A DNA stretch of 64,000 nucleotides from Streptomyces narbonensis (GCF_014649015.1 NZ_BMSF01000003.1:1-64000); one strand, 5' to 3'. Positions 1 to 8,578 are shown, numbered from the stretch's first letter. Notes: generated from the sequence alone by a model not told the origin. A program made the numbers and translations.

Positions 1-350
1 ATCAACTAATCTGGCGTTGATTTTTGGCACGCTGTTGAGTTCTCAAGGTGCGGACGCTTCCTTTGTACTCACCCTCGCGGGCTTTCCTCCGGACTTTTCC
101 TTCGTTCCGAAGCTTATCAGATGTTTTCCATCCGATTCCCTCGATGCTTTCCGGTCCCTTTTGTTTTCACTCCGGGGGCCTTTCGGCGTGGTCACTACTT
201 TAGCTGATTTCTCTGGCGACTCATAATCGAGCCATTCGAAACGAATTTCGGGATGCCGAAATACGCCCCTGCTGGGGAATCATCGAGAGTAGTGGATGGC
301 CGCTACGGGGTGCTCGAACAAGCAGGCCCGTTTCCTGCGGCTCGGGCTAC
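1..350 (-). promoter_or_regulatory. rRNA operon leader and promoter region (16S gene off the left edge)
   Basis: Read on the minus strand, the first 60 bases carry the streptomycete pre-16S leader: TTGAGAACTCAACAG (plus-strand 32-46, with perfect repeat TTGAG/CTCAA at 35-46) followed by CGTGCC and AAAAATCAACGCC. I know this order from Streptomyces rRNA leaders just before 16S rRNA. The A+T-richer stretch from about 60 to 300 is unlike its coding neighbours and should hold several rrn promoters. The best -10-like site is TAAAGT (plus 197-202), but I see no clean -35 partner. No coding sequence is credible here. The 16S gene itself lies outside the window, so this rests on recall of the leader motif. 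Confidence 0.72.
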
Positions 351-351
351 G

Positions 352-1017
352 TTAGGCGCTCGGGCGGCCAGAGTCAAGGGGGCGATTCCTGGGGGTGTGG
401 GGGCGGTACGGGCTGACCGTCGGGTCGTCCGTGATCCAGAAGCGCCAGGGGTGCGGGGCGCCGTCGCCGCCCACTCCTGTGCGGGGGCCGCTGCTGATGC
501 TGTCGGGCGTGGGTGGGGTGCCGGCGAAGAGGGCCAGAGGGGTATCCGGGGCGGCGGCGCAGAGGTCCGTGCCGTTCAGGGAGAGGGCGACGTCCAGGGC
601 CGTGGCCAGGCGGGCGGGGCCCTTGGCCAGCTCCCTGTCGTGGCGGGCCGAGCGGCGGCGGGGGCGGGCCTGCTCGGCACCCGTCAGGATCTCTCCCGCT
701 CTGAGGAGGACACCGCTCGCCTCGCCCTCGGGGCCGCAGACCAGGTTCAGGCAGTGCCACATGCCGTAGGTGAAGTAGACGTACGCGTGCCCGGGCGGGC
801 CGAACATGACGGCGTTGCGTGCGGTGCGGCCGCGGAAGGCGTGCGAGCCGGGGTCGATCGCGCCGGCGTACGCCTCCACCTCCGTGAGGCGCAGCTCGAT
901 CCGTCCGTCCGGTGAGTTGCGGACGAGGGTGCGGCCGAGCAGGTCCGGCGCGACCTCAAGGACGGGGCGGTCGAAGAAGGCCCTCGGGAGGCGCGAACGG
1001 GAAGGGGTGTCGCTCAT
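352..1017 (-). CDS. DNA-3-methyladenine glycosylase (AAG/MPG family)
   Basis: A base-excision repair enzyme that removes alkylated purines such as 3-methyladenine by cutting the N-glycosidic bond. The 221-residue protein has the usual family length. TEVEAYAG at about residues 45-52 matches the human AAG motif ETEAYLG, and Glu48 is the expected water-activating residue. [11 protein letters not shown] and the YVYFTYGM strand (about 79-86) are also family features, as is the GVLLRA segment. The ATG start lies just before the leader of the rRNA operon, which runs in the same direction, so the gene is followed directly by rrn promoters. No operon partner is evident. The gene ends in TAA at the edge of the A+T-rich rrn region. 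Confidence 0.93.
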   Translation of the reverse strand: MSDTPSRSRLPRAFFDRPVLEVAPDLLGRTLVRNSPDGRIELRLTEVEAYAGAIDPGSHAFRGRTARNAVMFGPPGHAYVYFTYGMWHCLNLVCGPEGEASGVLLRAGEILTGAEQARPRRRSARHDRELAKGPARLATALDVALSLNGTDLCAAAPDTPLALFAGTPPTPDSISSGPRTGVGGDGAPHPWRFWITDDPTVSPYRPHTPRNRPLDSGRPSA

Positions 1018-1104
1018 GGCGGCCGAGCGTAGTGGCGGGCGGCGGGGAACCGGCTACGGTCGTCGCGCGTATGTAGAGGTCAGTACCGAGAAGGAGTGGA
1101 TGTC

Positions 1105-1887
1105 ATGGGATTCAAGAAGCTGCTCGCGAGCCTGGGTGCCGGTGGGGCCACCGTGGAGACCGTGCTCTCCGAGGCGAACGTGGTCCCGGGTGGTGTCGTC
1201 CAGGGTGAGGTGCGGATCCAGGGCGGCAGCGTCGACCAGCAGATCGAGGCGCTCTCCGTCGGGCTGCAGGCGCGGGTCGAGGTCGAGGGTGGCGACCAGG
1301 AGCACAAGCAGGACATCGAGTTCCTCAAGGTGCGGCTGGGCGGTGCCTTCGAGGTGAAGGCCGGCGCGGTGCACGTGGTGCCGTTCGGTCTGGAGGTGCC
1401 GTGGGAGACGCCGGTGACGTCGGTCTCCGGTCAGCAGCTGCACGGCATGAACATCGGTGTGGTCACCGAGCTGGAGATCGCCCGGGCCGTGGACTCCGGT
1501 GACCTGGACCCGATCAACGTGCACCCGCTGCCGGCGCAGCAGGCGATCCTGGACGCCTTCATCGGTCTGGGCTTCCGCTTCAAGAGCGCCGACATGGAGC
1601 GCGGGCACATCCGGGGGACGCGGCAGAAGCTGCCCTTCTACCAGGAGATCGAGTTCTTCGCGCCGCAGCAGTACCGCGGCCTGAACCAGGTCGAGGTCAG
1701 CTTCGTCGCCGACGAGCGCGAGATGGACGTCGTCCTGGAGATGGACAAGAAGCCCGGTCTGTTCGGCGAGGGCAGCGACTCCTTCCGTGCGTTCAAGGTG
1801 GGGCTGCACGACTTCCACACGACCGACTGGGCGGCGTACCTGAACCAGTGGCTCGCCGAGGTCGGCGGCCGTCGCAACTGGCTCTAG
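1105..1887 (+). CDS. Spo0M-family sporulation-control protein
   Basis: A member of the SpoOM family, arrestin-like beta-sandwich proteins linked in Bacillus to sporulation control. The exact biochemical role in Streptomyces is not established. The protein is about 260 residues. It opens [21 protein letters not shown] and continues with the conserved [17 protein letters not shown] strand, which is diagnostic of the family. I chose ATG 1105 because AAGGAG at 1091-1096 sits 8 bases upstream. The in-frame GTG at 1096 overlaps that ribosome site. No signal peptide or membrane segment is present. It stands alone, with a PEBP gene 56 bases downstream in the same direction. Confidence 0.9.
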   Translation: MGFKKLLASLGAGGATVETVLSEANVVPGGVVQGEVRIQGGSVDQQIEALSVGLQARVEVEGGDQEHKQDIEFLKVRLGGAFEVKAGAVHVVPFGLEVPWETPVTSVSGQQLHGMNIGVVTELEIARAVDSGDLDPINVHPLPAQQAILDAFIGLGFRFKSADMERGHIRGTRQKLPFYQEIEFFAPQQYRGLNQVEVSFVADEREMDVVLEMDKKPGLFGEGSDSFRAFKVGLHDFHTTDWAAYLNQWLAEVGGRRNWL

Positions 1888-1943
1888 GCTCGACGGCGAC
1901 GGGCTGTCGAGGCAGCAGGTACGGGCTTTACGGAGGTTTCCAC

Positions 1944-2483
1944 GTGTCCGAGGGCAAGAGGGCGCCGCTTCCCCATGACTTCCACCCGCCGGTGGCGGAG
2001 TTCACGGTGGTGAGCGACGACGTCACGCCGGGCGGGGTCCTGAAGGACGCGCAGGTGTACGCGGCGGGGAACACCTCTCCGCACCTGCGCTGGGAGGGCT
2101 TCCCGGAGGGGACGGAGAGCTTCGCCGTCACGTGCTTCGACCCGGACGCCCCGACGGGCAGCGGGTTCTGGCACTGGGTGCTGTTCGACGTCCCGGTGTC
2201 GGTGACGGAGCTGCCCGTCGGTGCCGGGTCGGGGTCGTTCGAGGGGCTGCCGGCCGGGGCCGTGCACGTCCGGAACGACTACGGCGCGAAGGAGTTCGGG
2301 GGTGCCGCTCCCCCGGCCGGGGATCCCGCGCACCGTTATGTCTTCACGGTGTACGCCGTGGACAGTGCGAAGCTCGGGCCTGACGACGGCGCCTCGCCGG
2401 CGGCCATCGGGTTCAATCTGCGGTTCCACACGCTGGGCCGCGCCCAGTTGGTCGCCGAGTACGCGGCTCCCGCGGCGGTCTGA
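1944..2483 (+). CDS. YbhB/YbcL-family PEBP (Raf-kinase-inhibitor-like) protein
   Basis: A phosphatidylethanolamine-binding-protein fold of about 179 residues. Bacterial members are cytoplasmic and their ligands are unknown. Two signatures are visible: [21 protein letters not shown] in the first half and [15 protein letters not shown] in the second, with the ligand-pocket Asp and His residues present. The GTG start at 1944 is supported by GGAGG at 1932-1936. An open frame extends further upstream into spo0M but has no ribosome site. The gene lies 56 bases after spo0M and ends before a strong hairpin, so the two may share a transcript. Function beyond ligand binding is not inferred. Confidence 0.9.
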   Translation: MSEGKRAPLPHDFHPPVAEFTVVSDDVTPGGVLKDAQVYAAGNTSPHLRWEGFPEGTESFAVTCFDPDAPTGSGFWHWVLFDVPVSVTELPVGAGSGSFEGLPAGAVHVRNDYGAKEFGGAAPPAGDPAHRYVFTVYAVDSAKLGPDDGASPAAIGFNLRFHTLGRAQLVAEYAAPAAV

Positions 2484-2500
2484 TCGTTCGTTTGTTGTTT

Positions 2501-2543
2501 GCCCGCTTCTGGTCTTGGAGAGATCAGAAGCGGGCATCTTTTG
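2501..2543 (+). terminator. Rho-independent-like terminator after the PEBP gene
   Basis: An 11-bp perfect stem GCCCGCTTCTG/CAGAAGCGGGC with a 13-base loop is followed by ATCTTTTG. It lies 18 bases after the stop codon. Confidence 0.8.
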
Positions 2544-2647
2544 TTGCGCGAGAAATTACGTTGTCCGACCCCGGCCGGCCCGGCCATCGTTGATCCAGGC
2601 CCCACGCCCCGCTCCGGGGCGGGGCCGGCACACGGGAGGTGGGCACA

Positions 2648-3154
2648 ATGCGGGACACGCTGGTACTGAACGCGAGCTTCGAGCCGCTTTCGACGGTCAC
2701 ACTCAACCGTGCGGTGGTGCTTGTCCTGCAGGACAAGGCCGTCGTCGAGCAGGCTCATCCCGAGCTGCGGGTTCGCGGTGCCGCCGTCGATCTTCCGGTG
2801 CCGCGGGTGATCAGGCTCTGCCGGTACGTACGGGTGCCCTTCCGAAGACACGCCCCGTGGTCGAGGCGGGGGGTGCTGGTCCGGGACCAACACCGGTGCG
2901 CGTACTGCGGGAGGAGGGCGACGACCGTCGACCACGTCGTGCCGCGCGCCCAGGGGGGCGGGGACAGCTGGCTGAACACCGTCGCTTCCTGCGCCGAGGA
3001 CAACCACCGCAAAGCGGACCGGACGCCGGAGCAGGCGGGGATGCCACTGCTGCACGAGCCGTTCGTGCCGTCGCCGGCTGACGCGATGCTGCTCGCGCTG
3101 CGGGCCGGTGAGCGGTCGGCGCTGCCGGAGTGGCTCGCGAACTCGGCGGCGTAG
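2648..3154 (+). CDS. HNH endonuclease family protein
   Basis: A 168-residue protein with a C-terminal HNH nuclease fold. The motif includes CAYCGRRATTVDHVVPRAQGG at about residues 84-104, then NTVASCAEDNHRKADR, giving the zinc pair CxxC, the DH catalytic step and the later Asn/His. The N-terminal part (TLVLNASFEPLSTVTLNRAV) matches the common actinobacterial HNH family. ATG 2648 is chosen because GGGAGG at 2634-2639 is 8 bases upstream; the earlier GTG overlaps it. No mobile-element or restriction partner is near, so the role is unknown. Such stand-alone HNH genes are core genes in Streptomyces. Expected activity is metal-dependent DNA nicking or cleavage, which is not proven here. Confidence 0.9.
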   Translation: MRDTLVLNASFEPLSTVTLNRAVVLVLQDKAVVEQAHPELRVRGAAVDLPVPRVIRLCRYVRVPFRRHAPWSRRGVLVRDQHRCAYCGRRATTVDHVVPRAQGGGDSWLNTVASCAEDNHRKADRTPEQAGMPLLHEPFVPSPADAMLLALRAGERSALPEWLANSAA

Positions 3155-3157
3155 AGC

Positions 3158-3205
3158 GTCTCGTACGGGTCAGCCGTCTCGTACGGTGTCAGCCGTCTCG
3201 TACGG
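3158..3205. repeat. Three short direct repeats GTCTCGTACGG
   Basis: GTCTCGTACGG occurs at 3158-3168, 3176-3186 and 3195-3205, spaced 18 and 19 bases, joined by TCAGCC-like spacers. It lies directly after the HNH stop and before the shared terminator. Confidence 0.85.
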
Positions 3206-3208
3206 CTT

Positions 3209-3242
3209 GAGCCCGCTTCCCCTGGGGGAGGCGGGCTCTTTC
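3209..3242. terminator. Bidirectional terminator between convergent genes
   Basis: GAGCCCGC/GCGGGCTC stem with a C/G-rich loop, followed by TTTCG on the plus side. It separates the HNH gene from the convergent TauE/SafE gene. Confidence 0.75.
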
Positions 3243-3260
3243 GTGGGCCGGGCGGCTCGT

Positions 3261-4028
3261 CTACTTCAGTGTCAGTTGGAGGATCGCGACGATGCCGACG
3301 GCGATGATCACCCCGCGCAGGACGGCAGGCGGCAGCTTTCGGCCGACCTTGGCGCCGATCTGGCCGCCGATGGTGGAGCCGACGGCGATGAGGAGGACGG
3401 CCGTCCAGTCGAACTCGGCGACGAAGAGGAAGAAGACGGCCGCGACTCCGTTGACGAGGGCGCCGAGGATGTTCTTGACGGCGTTGATCCGTTGCAGGGT
3501 GTCGTGGAGCAGCAGGCCCATGAGGGAGAGGTAGAGCACTCCCTGGGCGGCGCCGAAGTAACCGCCGTACATGCTGGCGAGGAGGAGGCCGACGAGGAGG
3601 ACCGGGCCGCCGTCGGGGTGGGCCTCGGTGCCGGTCTGTTCGCGGCGGCGCTTGACCGCTGCGGCGATGCGGGGCTGGAGGAGGACCAGGACGAGCGCGA
3701 CGCCGATGAGGACCGGGACGATCGCGTCGAAGGCGTCGGACGGCAGGGCGAGCAGCAGGATCGCGCCGATGAGGCCACCGAGGAGGGCCACGCTGCCGAG
3801 GCGGATGACGCGGGCCTTCTGGCCCTTCAGTTCGCGGCGGTAGCCGATGGCCCCGCTGATGGAGCCGGGGACGAGGCCCAGGGCGTTGGAGACGTTCGCG
3901 GTGATCGGGGGCAGTCCGGTCGCGAGGAGGACCGGGAAGGTGATGAGCGTGCCCGATCCGACGATGGTGTTGATGGTGCCGGCGCCGATACCGGCGGCGA
4001 AGACTGCCAGTGCTTCCCAGATGGACAA
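3261..4028 (-). CDS. TauE/SafE-family membrane permease (DUF81)
   Basis: A 255-257-residue integral membrane protein of the sulfite exporter TauE/SafE family. Members export sulfite, sulfoacetate or related organic anions, but the substrate here is unknown. I see about eight hydrophobic segments and the family hallmark near the N-terminus, GAGTINTIVGSGTLITFPVLL, with the second half repeating the fold (LLLASMYGGYFGAAQGVL). On the minus strand AAGGAG directly abuts an ATG (4034), leaving no spacing, while an in-frame TTG six bases later (4028) has correct spacing, so I prefer TTG. It follows the NfeD-stomatin pair in the same direction with a 92-base gap. Confidence 0.88.
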   Translation of the reverse strand: MSIWEALAVFAAGIGAGTINTIVGSGTLITFPVLLATGLPPITANVSNALGLVPGSISGAIGYRRELKGQKARVIRLGSVALLGGLIGAILLLALPSDAFDAIVPVLIGVALVLVLLQPRIAAAVKRRREQTGTEAHPDGGPVLLVGLLLASMYGGYFGAAQGVLYLSLMGLLLHDTLQRINAVKNILGALVNGVAAVFFLFVAEFDWTAVLLIAVGSTIGGQIGAKVGRKLPPAVLRGVIIAVGIVAILQLTLK

Positions 4029-4126
4029 CGCCATCTCCTTACATGATCAGTGAGTCGCCTCCCCGCTCTGAGTTCGTCAGGGTCGAGGGGCTCGCACCGA
4101 TCATGCACGAATTTTAGGTGTACGTG

Positions 4127-5065
4127 TCAGTCAACCGGGGGTTCTTCTCGCCTGGCGGCCGGTACGTCCTTGGTGTTGAAGCCGGGGACGCCGCCGCCGA
4201 TGTTCCCGAAGGCGCCGGAGAGGCCCTTGAGGGCGTCGCCGATCTCACTGGGCACGATCCAGAGCTTGTTGGCGTCGCCCTCGGCGATCTTCGGGAGCAT
4301 CTGGAGGTACTGGTACGAGAGGAGCTTCTGGTCGGGGTCGCCGGCGTGGATGGCCTCGAAGACCGTGCGGACGGCCTGGGCCTCGCCCTCGGCGCGCAGG
4401 GCGGCCGCCTTGGCCTCGCCCTCCGCGCGGAGGATCGCCGACTGCTTCTCGCCCTCGGCGGTGAGGATCTGGGACTGGCGGGTGCCCTCCGCGGTGAGGA
4501 TCGCGGCGCGCTTGTCGCGCTCGGCGCGCATCTGCTTCTCCATCGAGTCCTGGATGGAGGTCGGCGGCTCGATCGCCTTGAGCTCGACGCGGTTGACGCG
4601 GATGCCCCACTTGCCGGTGGCCTCGTCGAGGACGCCGCGGAGCGCGGCGTTGATGTCCTCGCGGGAGGTGAGGGTCCGCTCCAGGTCCATGCCGCCGATG
4701 ATGTTGCGCAGGGTGGTGACGGTGAGCTGCTCGATCGCCTGGATGTAGCTGGCGACTTCGTAGGTCGCGGCCCGGGCGTCGGTCACCTGGTAGTAGATGA
4801 CCGTGTCGATGTTGACGACGAGGTTGTCCTGGGTGATCACCGGCTGCGGCGGGAACGGCACGACCTGCTCGCGGAGGTCGATGCGGTTGCGGATCGAGTC
4901 GATGAACGGGACGACGATGTTCAGTCCGGCGTTGAGGGTGCGGGTGTAGCGGCCGAAGCGCTCCACGATCGCCGCGCTCGCCTGCGGGATGACCTGGATC
5001 GTCTTGATCAGGGCGATGAAGACGAGCACCACCAGAATGATCAGGACGATGATGACTGCTGACAT
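4127..5065 (-). CDS. SPFH/Band 7 (stomatin-like, QmcA type) membrane protein
   Basis: A 312-residue prohibitin/stomatin-domain protein with one N-terminal membrane anchor (IIVLIILVVLVFIALIK, about residues 4-21). The SPFH domain follows, with VPQASAAIVERFGRYTRTL and GLNIVVPFIDSI. A long charged helix at about 190-260 contains repeated AEG(E/T) units (LTAEGTRQSQILTAEGEKQS and on), typical of oligomer-forming stomatins. Such proteins scaffold membrane microdomains and are usually paired with an NfeD protein. That partner lies just upstream (5159-5590, 93-base gap) and is likely co-transcribed. The ribosome site before the ATG is weak (GGGGAA). A proteolytic function is not implied. Confidence 0.93.
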   Translation of the reverse strand: MSAVIIVLIILVVLVFIALIKTIQVIPQASAAIVERFGRYTRTLNAGLNIVVPFIDSIRNRIDLREQVVPFPPQPVITQDNLVVNIDTVIYYQVTDARAATYEVASYIQAIEQLTVTTLRNIIGGMDLERTLTSREDINAALRGVLDEATGKWGIRVNRVELKAIEPPTSIQDSMEKQMRAERDKRAAILTAEGTRQSQILTAEGEKQSAILRAEGEAKAAALRAEGEAQAVRTVFEAIHAGDPDQKLLSYQYLQMLPKIAEGDANKLWIVPSEIGDALKGLSGAFGNIGGGVPGFNTKDVPAARREEPPVD

Positions 5066-5158
5066 CGTGTTCCCCGTGCCCTTCGCTACCGGTTGACTGC
5101 CGGATGGCTTTCGATGATCGAGTTTCCCAGACGTCGCGACGTCATGGGCGAGGTTCGG

Positions 5159-5590
5159 TCACATCACGACGGCCGTCGCGCCGTCGATCTCCACGACGTC
5201 GACCTGGTCGCCCGGTTCGAAGGTCTGTCCGCTGTCGAGCGCGCGGGCGGACCAGATCTCGCCGGCGAGCTTGATGCGGCCTCCGCCGGCGACGTCGACC
5301 CGTTCCAGGACGACGGCCTGACGCCCTTTCAGGGCGTCGATGCCGGAGGCGTGTTGCGGCCTGCCGTCGCGATGGCGGGCGGCGATCGGGCGTACCACCG
5401 CGATCAGCGCGACCGAGACGACGACGAAGACGAGTACCTGGGGAACGACGCCGAAGCCGAGGGCGGCGGTCACCGCCCCCGCCACCGCTCCGACGGAGAA
5501 CATGCCGAACTCCGGCATCGCGGTCAGGACCAGCGGAATGCCGAGCCCCACCGCGCCGATCAACCACCAGACCCACGCGTCGATGTCCAC
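5159..5590 (-). CDS. NfeD family protein
   Basis: A short NfeD of 143 residues: two or three N-terminal membrane segments (VWWLIGAVGLGIPLVL, then MFSVGAVAGAVTAALGFG and VLVFVVVSVALIAVV) and a C-terminal OB-fold of about 60 residues (GIDALKGRQAVVLERV through GDQVDVVEIDGATAVV). It lacks the ClpP-like protease domain of long NfeD proteins. NfeD and stomatin homologues are almost always neighbours and act together at the membrane; here the stomatin gene follows directly. The start is GTG at 5590, with no good Shine-Dalgarno sequence, so the start is less certain than the identity. Confidence 0.9.
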   Translation of the reverse strand: MDIDAWVWWLIGAVGLGIPLVLTAMPEFGMFSVGAVAGAVTAALGFGVVPQVLVFVVVSVALIAVVRPIAARHRDGRPQHASGIDALKGRQAVVLERVDVAGGGRIKLAGEIWSARALDSGQTFEPGDQVDVVEIDGATAVVM

Positions 5591-5666
5591 GTGGTCATGG
5601 TAGGGCGGTGGGGTCCCTCCGGGACAGGGCGCGGGCGGCTGTGCGGGACGCCGGCGCTCCGGTCCG

Positions 5667-6464
5667 CTACTTCAGGGGCAGGCCCTGGGCGGTCCAGCGG
5701 TCGCCGACGCGCTCGACGACGAGCGGGAGGCCGAAGCAGAGCGAGAGGTTACGGGAGGTCAGTTCCATCTCCACCGGGCCGGCGGCGAGGACCTTGCCCT
5801 GACGGATCATCAGGACGTGGGTGAAGCCGGGCGCGATCTCCTCGACGTGGTGCGTGACCATGATCATGGAGGGGGCGTACGGGTCGCGGGCGAGGCGGCC
5901 GAGGCGGCGGACGAGGTCCTCGCGGCCTCCCAGGTCGAGACCGGCGGCGGGCTCGTCGAGGAGGAGGAGCTCGGGGTCGGTCATCATCGCGCGGGCGATC
6001 AGGGTGCGCTTGCGCTCGCCCTCGGAGAGGGTGCCGAACTTGCGGTCCAGGTAGTCGTTCATGCCGAGGCGGTCGAGGAAGGCCTTGGCGCGCTCCTCGT
6101 CGACCGGGTCGTAGTCCTCGTGCCAGGTGGCCGTCATGCCGTACGCGGCGGTCAGGACGGTCTGGAGGACGGTCTGGCCCTTGGGCAGCTTCTCCGCCAT
6201 GGCGATGCCGGCCATGCCGATGCGGGGGCGGAGTTCGAAGACGTCGGTGCCGACGCCGCCGAGCTGCTCGCCGAGGATCGTGGCGGAGCCCTTGGTGGGG
6301 AAGAGGTAGCTGGAGGCGATGTTCAGAAGGGTGGTCTTGCCGGCGCCGTTGGGTCCGAGGATCACCCAGCGCTCGCCCTCCTTGACCGACCAGGAGACCT
6401 CGTCCACCAGAGCCCGTCCGTCGCGGACCACGGATACGTCCACCAGCTCCAGTACATCGCTCAT
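5667..6464 (-). CDS. ABC transporter ATP-binding protein, stand-alone
   Basis: A 265-residue ABC ATPase with Walker A GPNGAGKTTLLN (about residues 37-48), signature LSEGERKR, Walker B LLLLDEPAAGLD and switch His in MVTHHVEEI. No permease or binding protein gene adjoins it. The family resembles ModF/YlmA-type single ABC ATPases that occur alone in actinobacterial genomes; their transport partner is unknown. The upstream side is divergent from a hypothetical gene, with 135 bases between them. It has the normal domain length and no membrane segment, so it would be a cytoplasmic ATPase working with an unlinked permease, or have a non-transport role. Confidence 0.92.
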   Translation of the reverse strand: MSDVLELVDVSVVRDGRALVDEVSWSVKEGERWVILGPNGAGKTTLLNIASSYLFPTKGSATILGEQLGGVGTDVFELRPRIGMAGIAMAEKLPKGQTVLQTVLTAAYGMTATWHEDYDPVDEERAKAFLDRLGMNDYLDRKFGTLSEGERKRTLIARAMMTDPELLLLDEPAAGLDLGGREDLVRRLGRLARDPYAPSMIMVTHHVEEIAPGFTHVLMIRQGKVLAAGPVEMELTSRNLSLCFGLPLVVERVGDRWTAQGLPLK

Positions 6465-6599
6465 GAGCGCGTTGTCTCCCCTTGCGGTCGAGTCGTGTCG
6501 TCGCCTTGCGCCGATGGGCGCGGCGTCCAGGGGAAAACCTACGTTATCGACGGAGCGGGCCGGTCCCTAGGGCGTCCTTTGAGTCCTTAGTCTGGGGGG

Positions 6600-7403
6600 A
6601 TGCTTTCGGAACCACGCTCAGGACGCCTGGCCGCCTGGGGCAATGCCCTGCTGGCCGGGGCGGTGTCGCCGGACGACGCGGCGCTGGCCATTGTCGGGGA
6701 GGACGCGGTGCACCGCGTGGAGGGGCTGCCGGGTGAGGCGGCGCCGGTGGGGCTGACGCTGGCGCTGGGCCGGCTGCGTCGGCTCGGGGTGACCGGTTGG
6801 CGGGTGGCGCTGCCCGCGCCGGGGCATCCGCTGGGGTTGAGCGGGCCGCCGGATTTCAACGCGCGTGCTTTGGAGGCCGCGGAGGCCGTGGTCGGCTTCG
6901 GCGCGCCGTACGGTCTCGTGCCGGAGGTCTCGGAGGCGGGGCCGGCCGGCGACGTGCACGTGGAGGTCGTCTGGCGCTGCCTCTCCGTGCGGGAGGCTCC
7001 GCCCGCGGACGTGCCGTCGCTCGGTGAGGCGGAGCGGGAGCTCGCAGAGGCGCTGCGGGACGCGACGGCGGTGCTGACGCGGCTGGACGTCGCCGCCTCG
7101 GGTCCGGCGGCCGACGCGGCACGCGAGGCGTACCGGGCGCGGGCGGAGGTGGGGCGGGAGGTGCTCGCTCCCGGCTATCCGCCGCGGGCCGTGCGGGTCC
7201 TTGAGCTGGCCCAGCGGATCGGGCTCCTGGTGGACCTGGCGTACGGCCGCGGTCACGGGGGTGCGGTCAGCGCCTCCGAGATGGCGGCGCGGGGCGAGGC
7301 GCTGCGGCCGGTGGAGCGGGTGGCCCGGCGGGCGCAGGTCGCCGCGTACAACGCGTATGTGGAGGAGCGGGAACGGGAGCGCGAGCGGGAGCGGGGGTTC
7401 TGA
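6600..7403 (+). CDS. Conserved hypothetical protein with charged (ER)n tail
   Basis: A 267-residue protein that I do not recognise as a named family, although its codon use and layout look like a real actinobacterial gene. It is rich in Ala, Leu, Val and Glu and looks soluble. There is a long helical stretch around residues 140-190 (ELAEALRDATAVLTRLDVAA and following). It ends in EERERERERERGF, coded by a short gagcgg-type repeat. The ATG is preceded directly by TAGTCT (6588-6593) and GGGGGG, which suggests a -10 box close to the start and a leaderless or nearly leaderless message. It is divergent from the ABC ATPase gene. No function is proposed. Confidence 0.75.
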   Translation: MLSEPRSGRLAAWGNALLAGAVSPDDAALAIVGEDAVHRVEGLPGEAAPVGLTLALGRLRRLGVTGWRVALPAPGHPLGLSGPPDFNARALEAAEAVVGFGAPYGLVPEVSEAGPAGDVHVEVVWRCLSVREAPPADVPSLGEAERELAEALRDATAVLTRLDVAASGPAADAAREAYRARAEVGREVLAPGYPPRAVRVLELAQRIGLLVDLAYGRGHGGAVSASEMAARGEALRPVERVARRAQVAAYNAYVEERERERERERGF

Positions 7404-7481
7404 GCCGACGGCCCGGGGCCGAAGCCCGGGAGGCACGTCAGGGCCGAGTGGTGCGAGGGGCACGGCCGGGAAAGGAAAAGG

Positions 7482-7515
7482 GGCCGGCCCCCGGGGGATC
7501 GTCCGGGGGCCGGTC
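7482..7515 (-). terminator. Terminator of the chaplin gene
   Basis: CCGGCCCCCGG/CCGGGGGCCGG stem. On the minus strand it is followed by CCCCTTTTCCTTT, so it serves the chaplin gene; it may also stop the convergent hypothetical gene. Confidence 0.8.
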
Positions 7516-7529
7516 GTTCTGGGGGTGGC

Positions 7530-7772
7530 TCAGCCGTTGAGGGCGTGGTTGCCGAAGGCCGGGTTGAGCAGGCCGATCACGTTGACCGTGTTGCCGGAGA
7601 CGTTCACGGGGACGTGGACCGGGACCTGCACCAGGTTGCCGGACGCGACGCCCGGCGAGTTGAGGGCCTTGCCTTCGGCCTCGGCGCCGTGGGCGGAGGC
7701 GACACCCGCGCCGGCGGCGATGATGCCACCGGCGACCATGGTGACGGCAGCGGCCTTCTTGAGGTTCTTCAC
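7530..7772 (-). CDS. chpE: Short chaplin, ChpE type
   Basis: A secreted amyloid-forming surface protein that lowers water surface tension during aerial growth. The 80-residue precursor opens MKNLKKAAAVTMVAGG with a Sec signal peptide ending around ASAHG. One chaplin domain follows: SPGVASGNLVQVPVHVPVNV, then SGNTVNVIGLLNPAFGN. It has no sorting signal, so it is a short chaplin, and no cysteines, which is the mark of ChpE rather than ChpD/F/G/H. The GTG start (7772) is 9 bases from AGGAGG at 7782-7787; an upstream ATG touches that ribosome site and is unlikely. A strong terminator follows. The gene lies next to a two-component system running in the same direction. Confidence 0.93.
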   Translation of the reverse strand: MKNLKKAAAVTMVAGGIIAAGAGVASAHGAEAEGKALNSPGVASGNLVQVPVHVPVNVSGNTVNVIGLLNPAFGNHALNG

Positions 7773-7933
7773 TTGGTACATCCTCCTGGTCATCGCTGCG
7801 ACCGGTCCGCCGCAGCACGTCATGGAGAACGCCGCCGCCCCTGCCGGGTTGCGCCGAACGGGGGATATACACCCGACGGTATGAAGGACTGAACGGTCGT
7901 GCGCCCGGCGCGCGAGGGGGGCGCGCCGGCGCG

Positions 7934-8578
7934 TCAGTCGGTGAGGCCGTGGCGGACGGCCCAGAGAGCGGCCTGGGTGCGGTCCGCCAGGTCGAGTTTC
8001 ATCAGGATGTTCGAGACGTGCGTCTTGACCGTCTTCTCGGAGAGGACGAGCGCGCGGGCGATCTCGCGGTTGGACCGGCCGTCCGCGATCAGGCCGAGGA
8101 CCTCGCGCTCGCGCTCCGTGAGGGTCGTGCCCCGCCCCGTACCGCTCGGGGAGTCATCCTGGCTGAGGAGCGCTTCGGCGACCTCCGGCTGGAGCAGGAC
8201 GTGTCCCGCGTGGACGGAGCGGATGGCGCCGGCCAGGGCGTCGGGGTCGATGTCCTTGTAGACGTATCCGGAGGCTCCGGCGCGCAGCGCGGGGACGACC
8301 GTGCGCTGCTCGGTGAAGCTGGTGACGATGAGGACCCTGACCGGGTTGCCGAGCTCGCGGAGCCGCTTCAGCGCCTCGATGCCGTCGGTGCCGGGCATCT
8401 TCACGTCCATGAGGACCACGTCGGGGCGGAGCTCCTCGGCGCGGGCGACGCCTTCGGCGCCGTCGGAGGCCTCCCCCACCACCTCTATGTCGTCCTGCAC
8501 CTCGAGGAAGGTGCGCAGGCCTCTGCGGACGACCTGGTGGTCGTCGACCAGCAGGACACGGATCGGCTTGTCAGCCAC
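7934..8578 (-). CDS. Two-component response regulator, NarL/LuxR type
   Basis: A 214-residue response regulator. The receiver domain (about 5-120) has the acidic pair in VLLVDDHQ, phospho-acceptor Asp in VVLMDVKMPG, conserved Thr/Ser in VLIVTSF and Lys in YVYKDI. The LuxR helix-turn-helix follows at about 150-210 (LTEREREVLGLIADGRSNRE and TVKTHVSNILMKL). The GTG start overlaps the stop of the upstream kinase gene by 8 bases (GTGGCTGA), so the pair is translationally coupled. Its targets are unknown. The chaplin gene lies downstream in the same direction, 161 bases away. Confidence 0.95.
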   Translation of the reverse strand: MADKPIRVLLVDDHQVVRRGLRTFLEVQDDIEVVGEASDGAEGVARAEELRPDVVLMDVKMPGTDGIEALKRLRELGNPVRVLIVTSFTEQRTVVPALRAGASGYVYKDIDPDALAGAIRSVHAGHVLLQPEVAEALLSQDDSPSGTGRGTTLTEREREVLGLIADGRSNREIARALVLSEKTVKTHVSNILMKLDLADRTQAALWAVRHGLTD

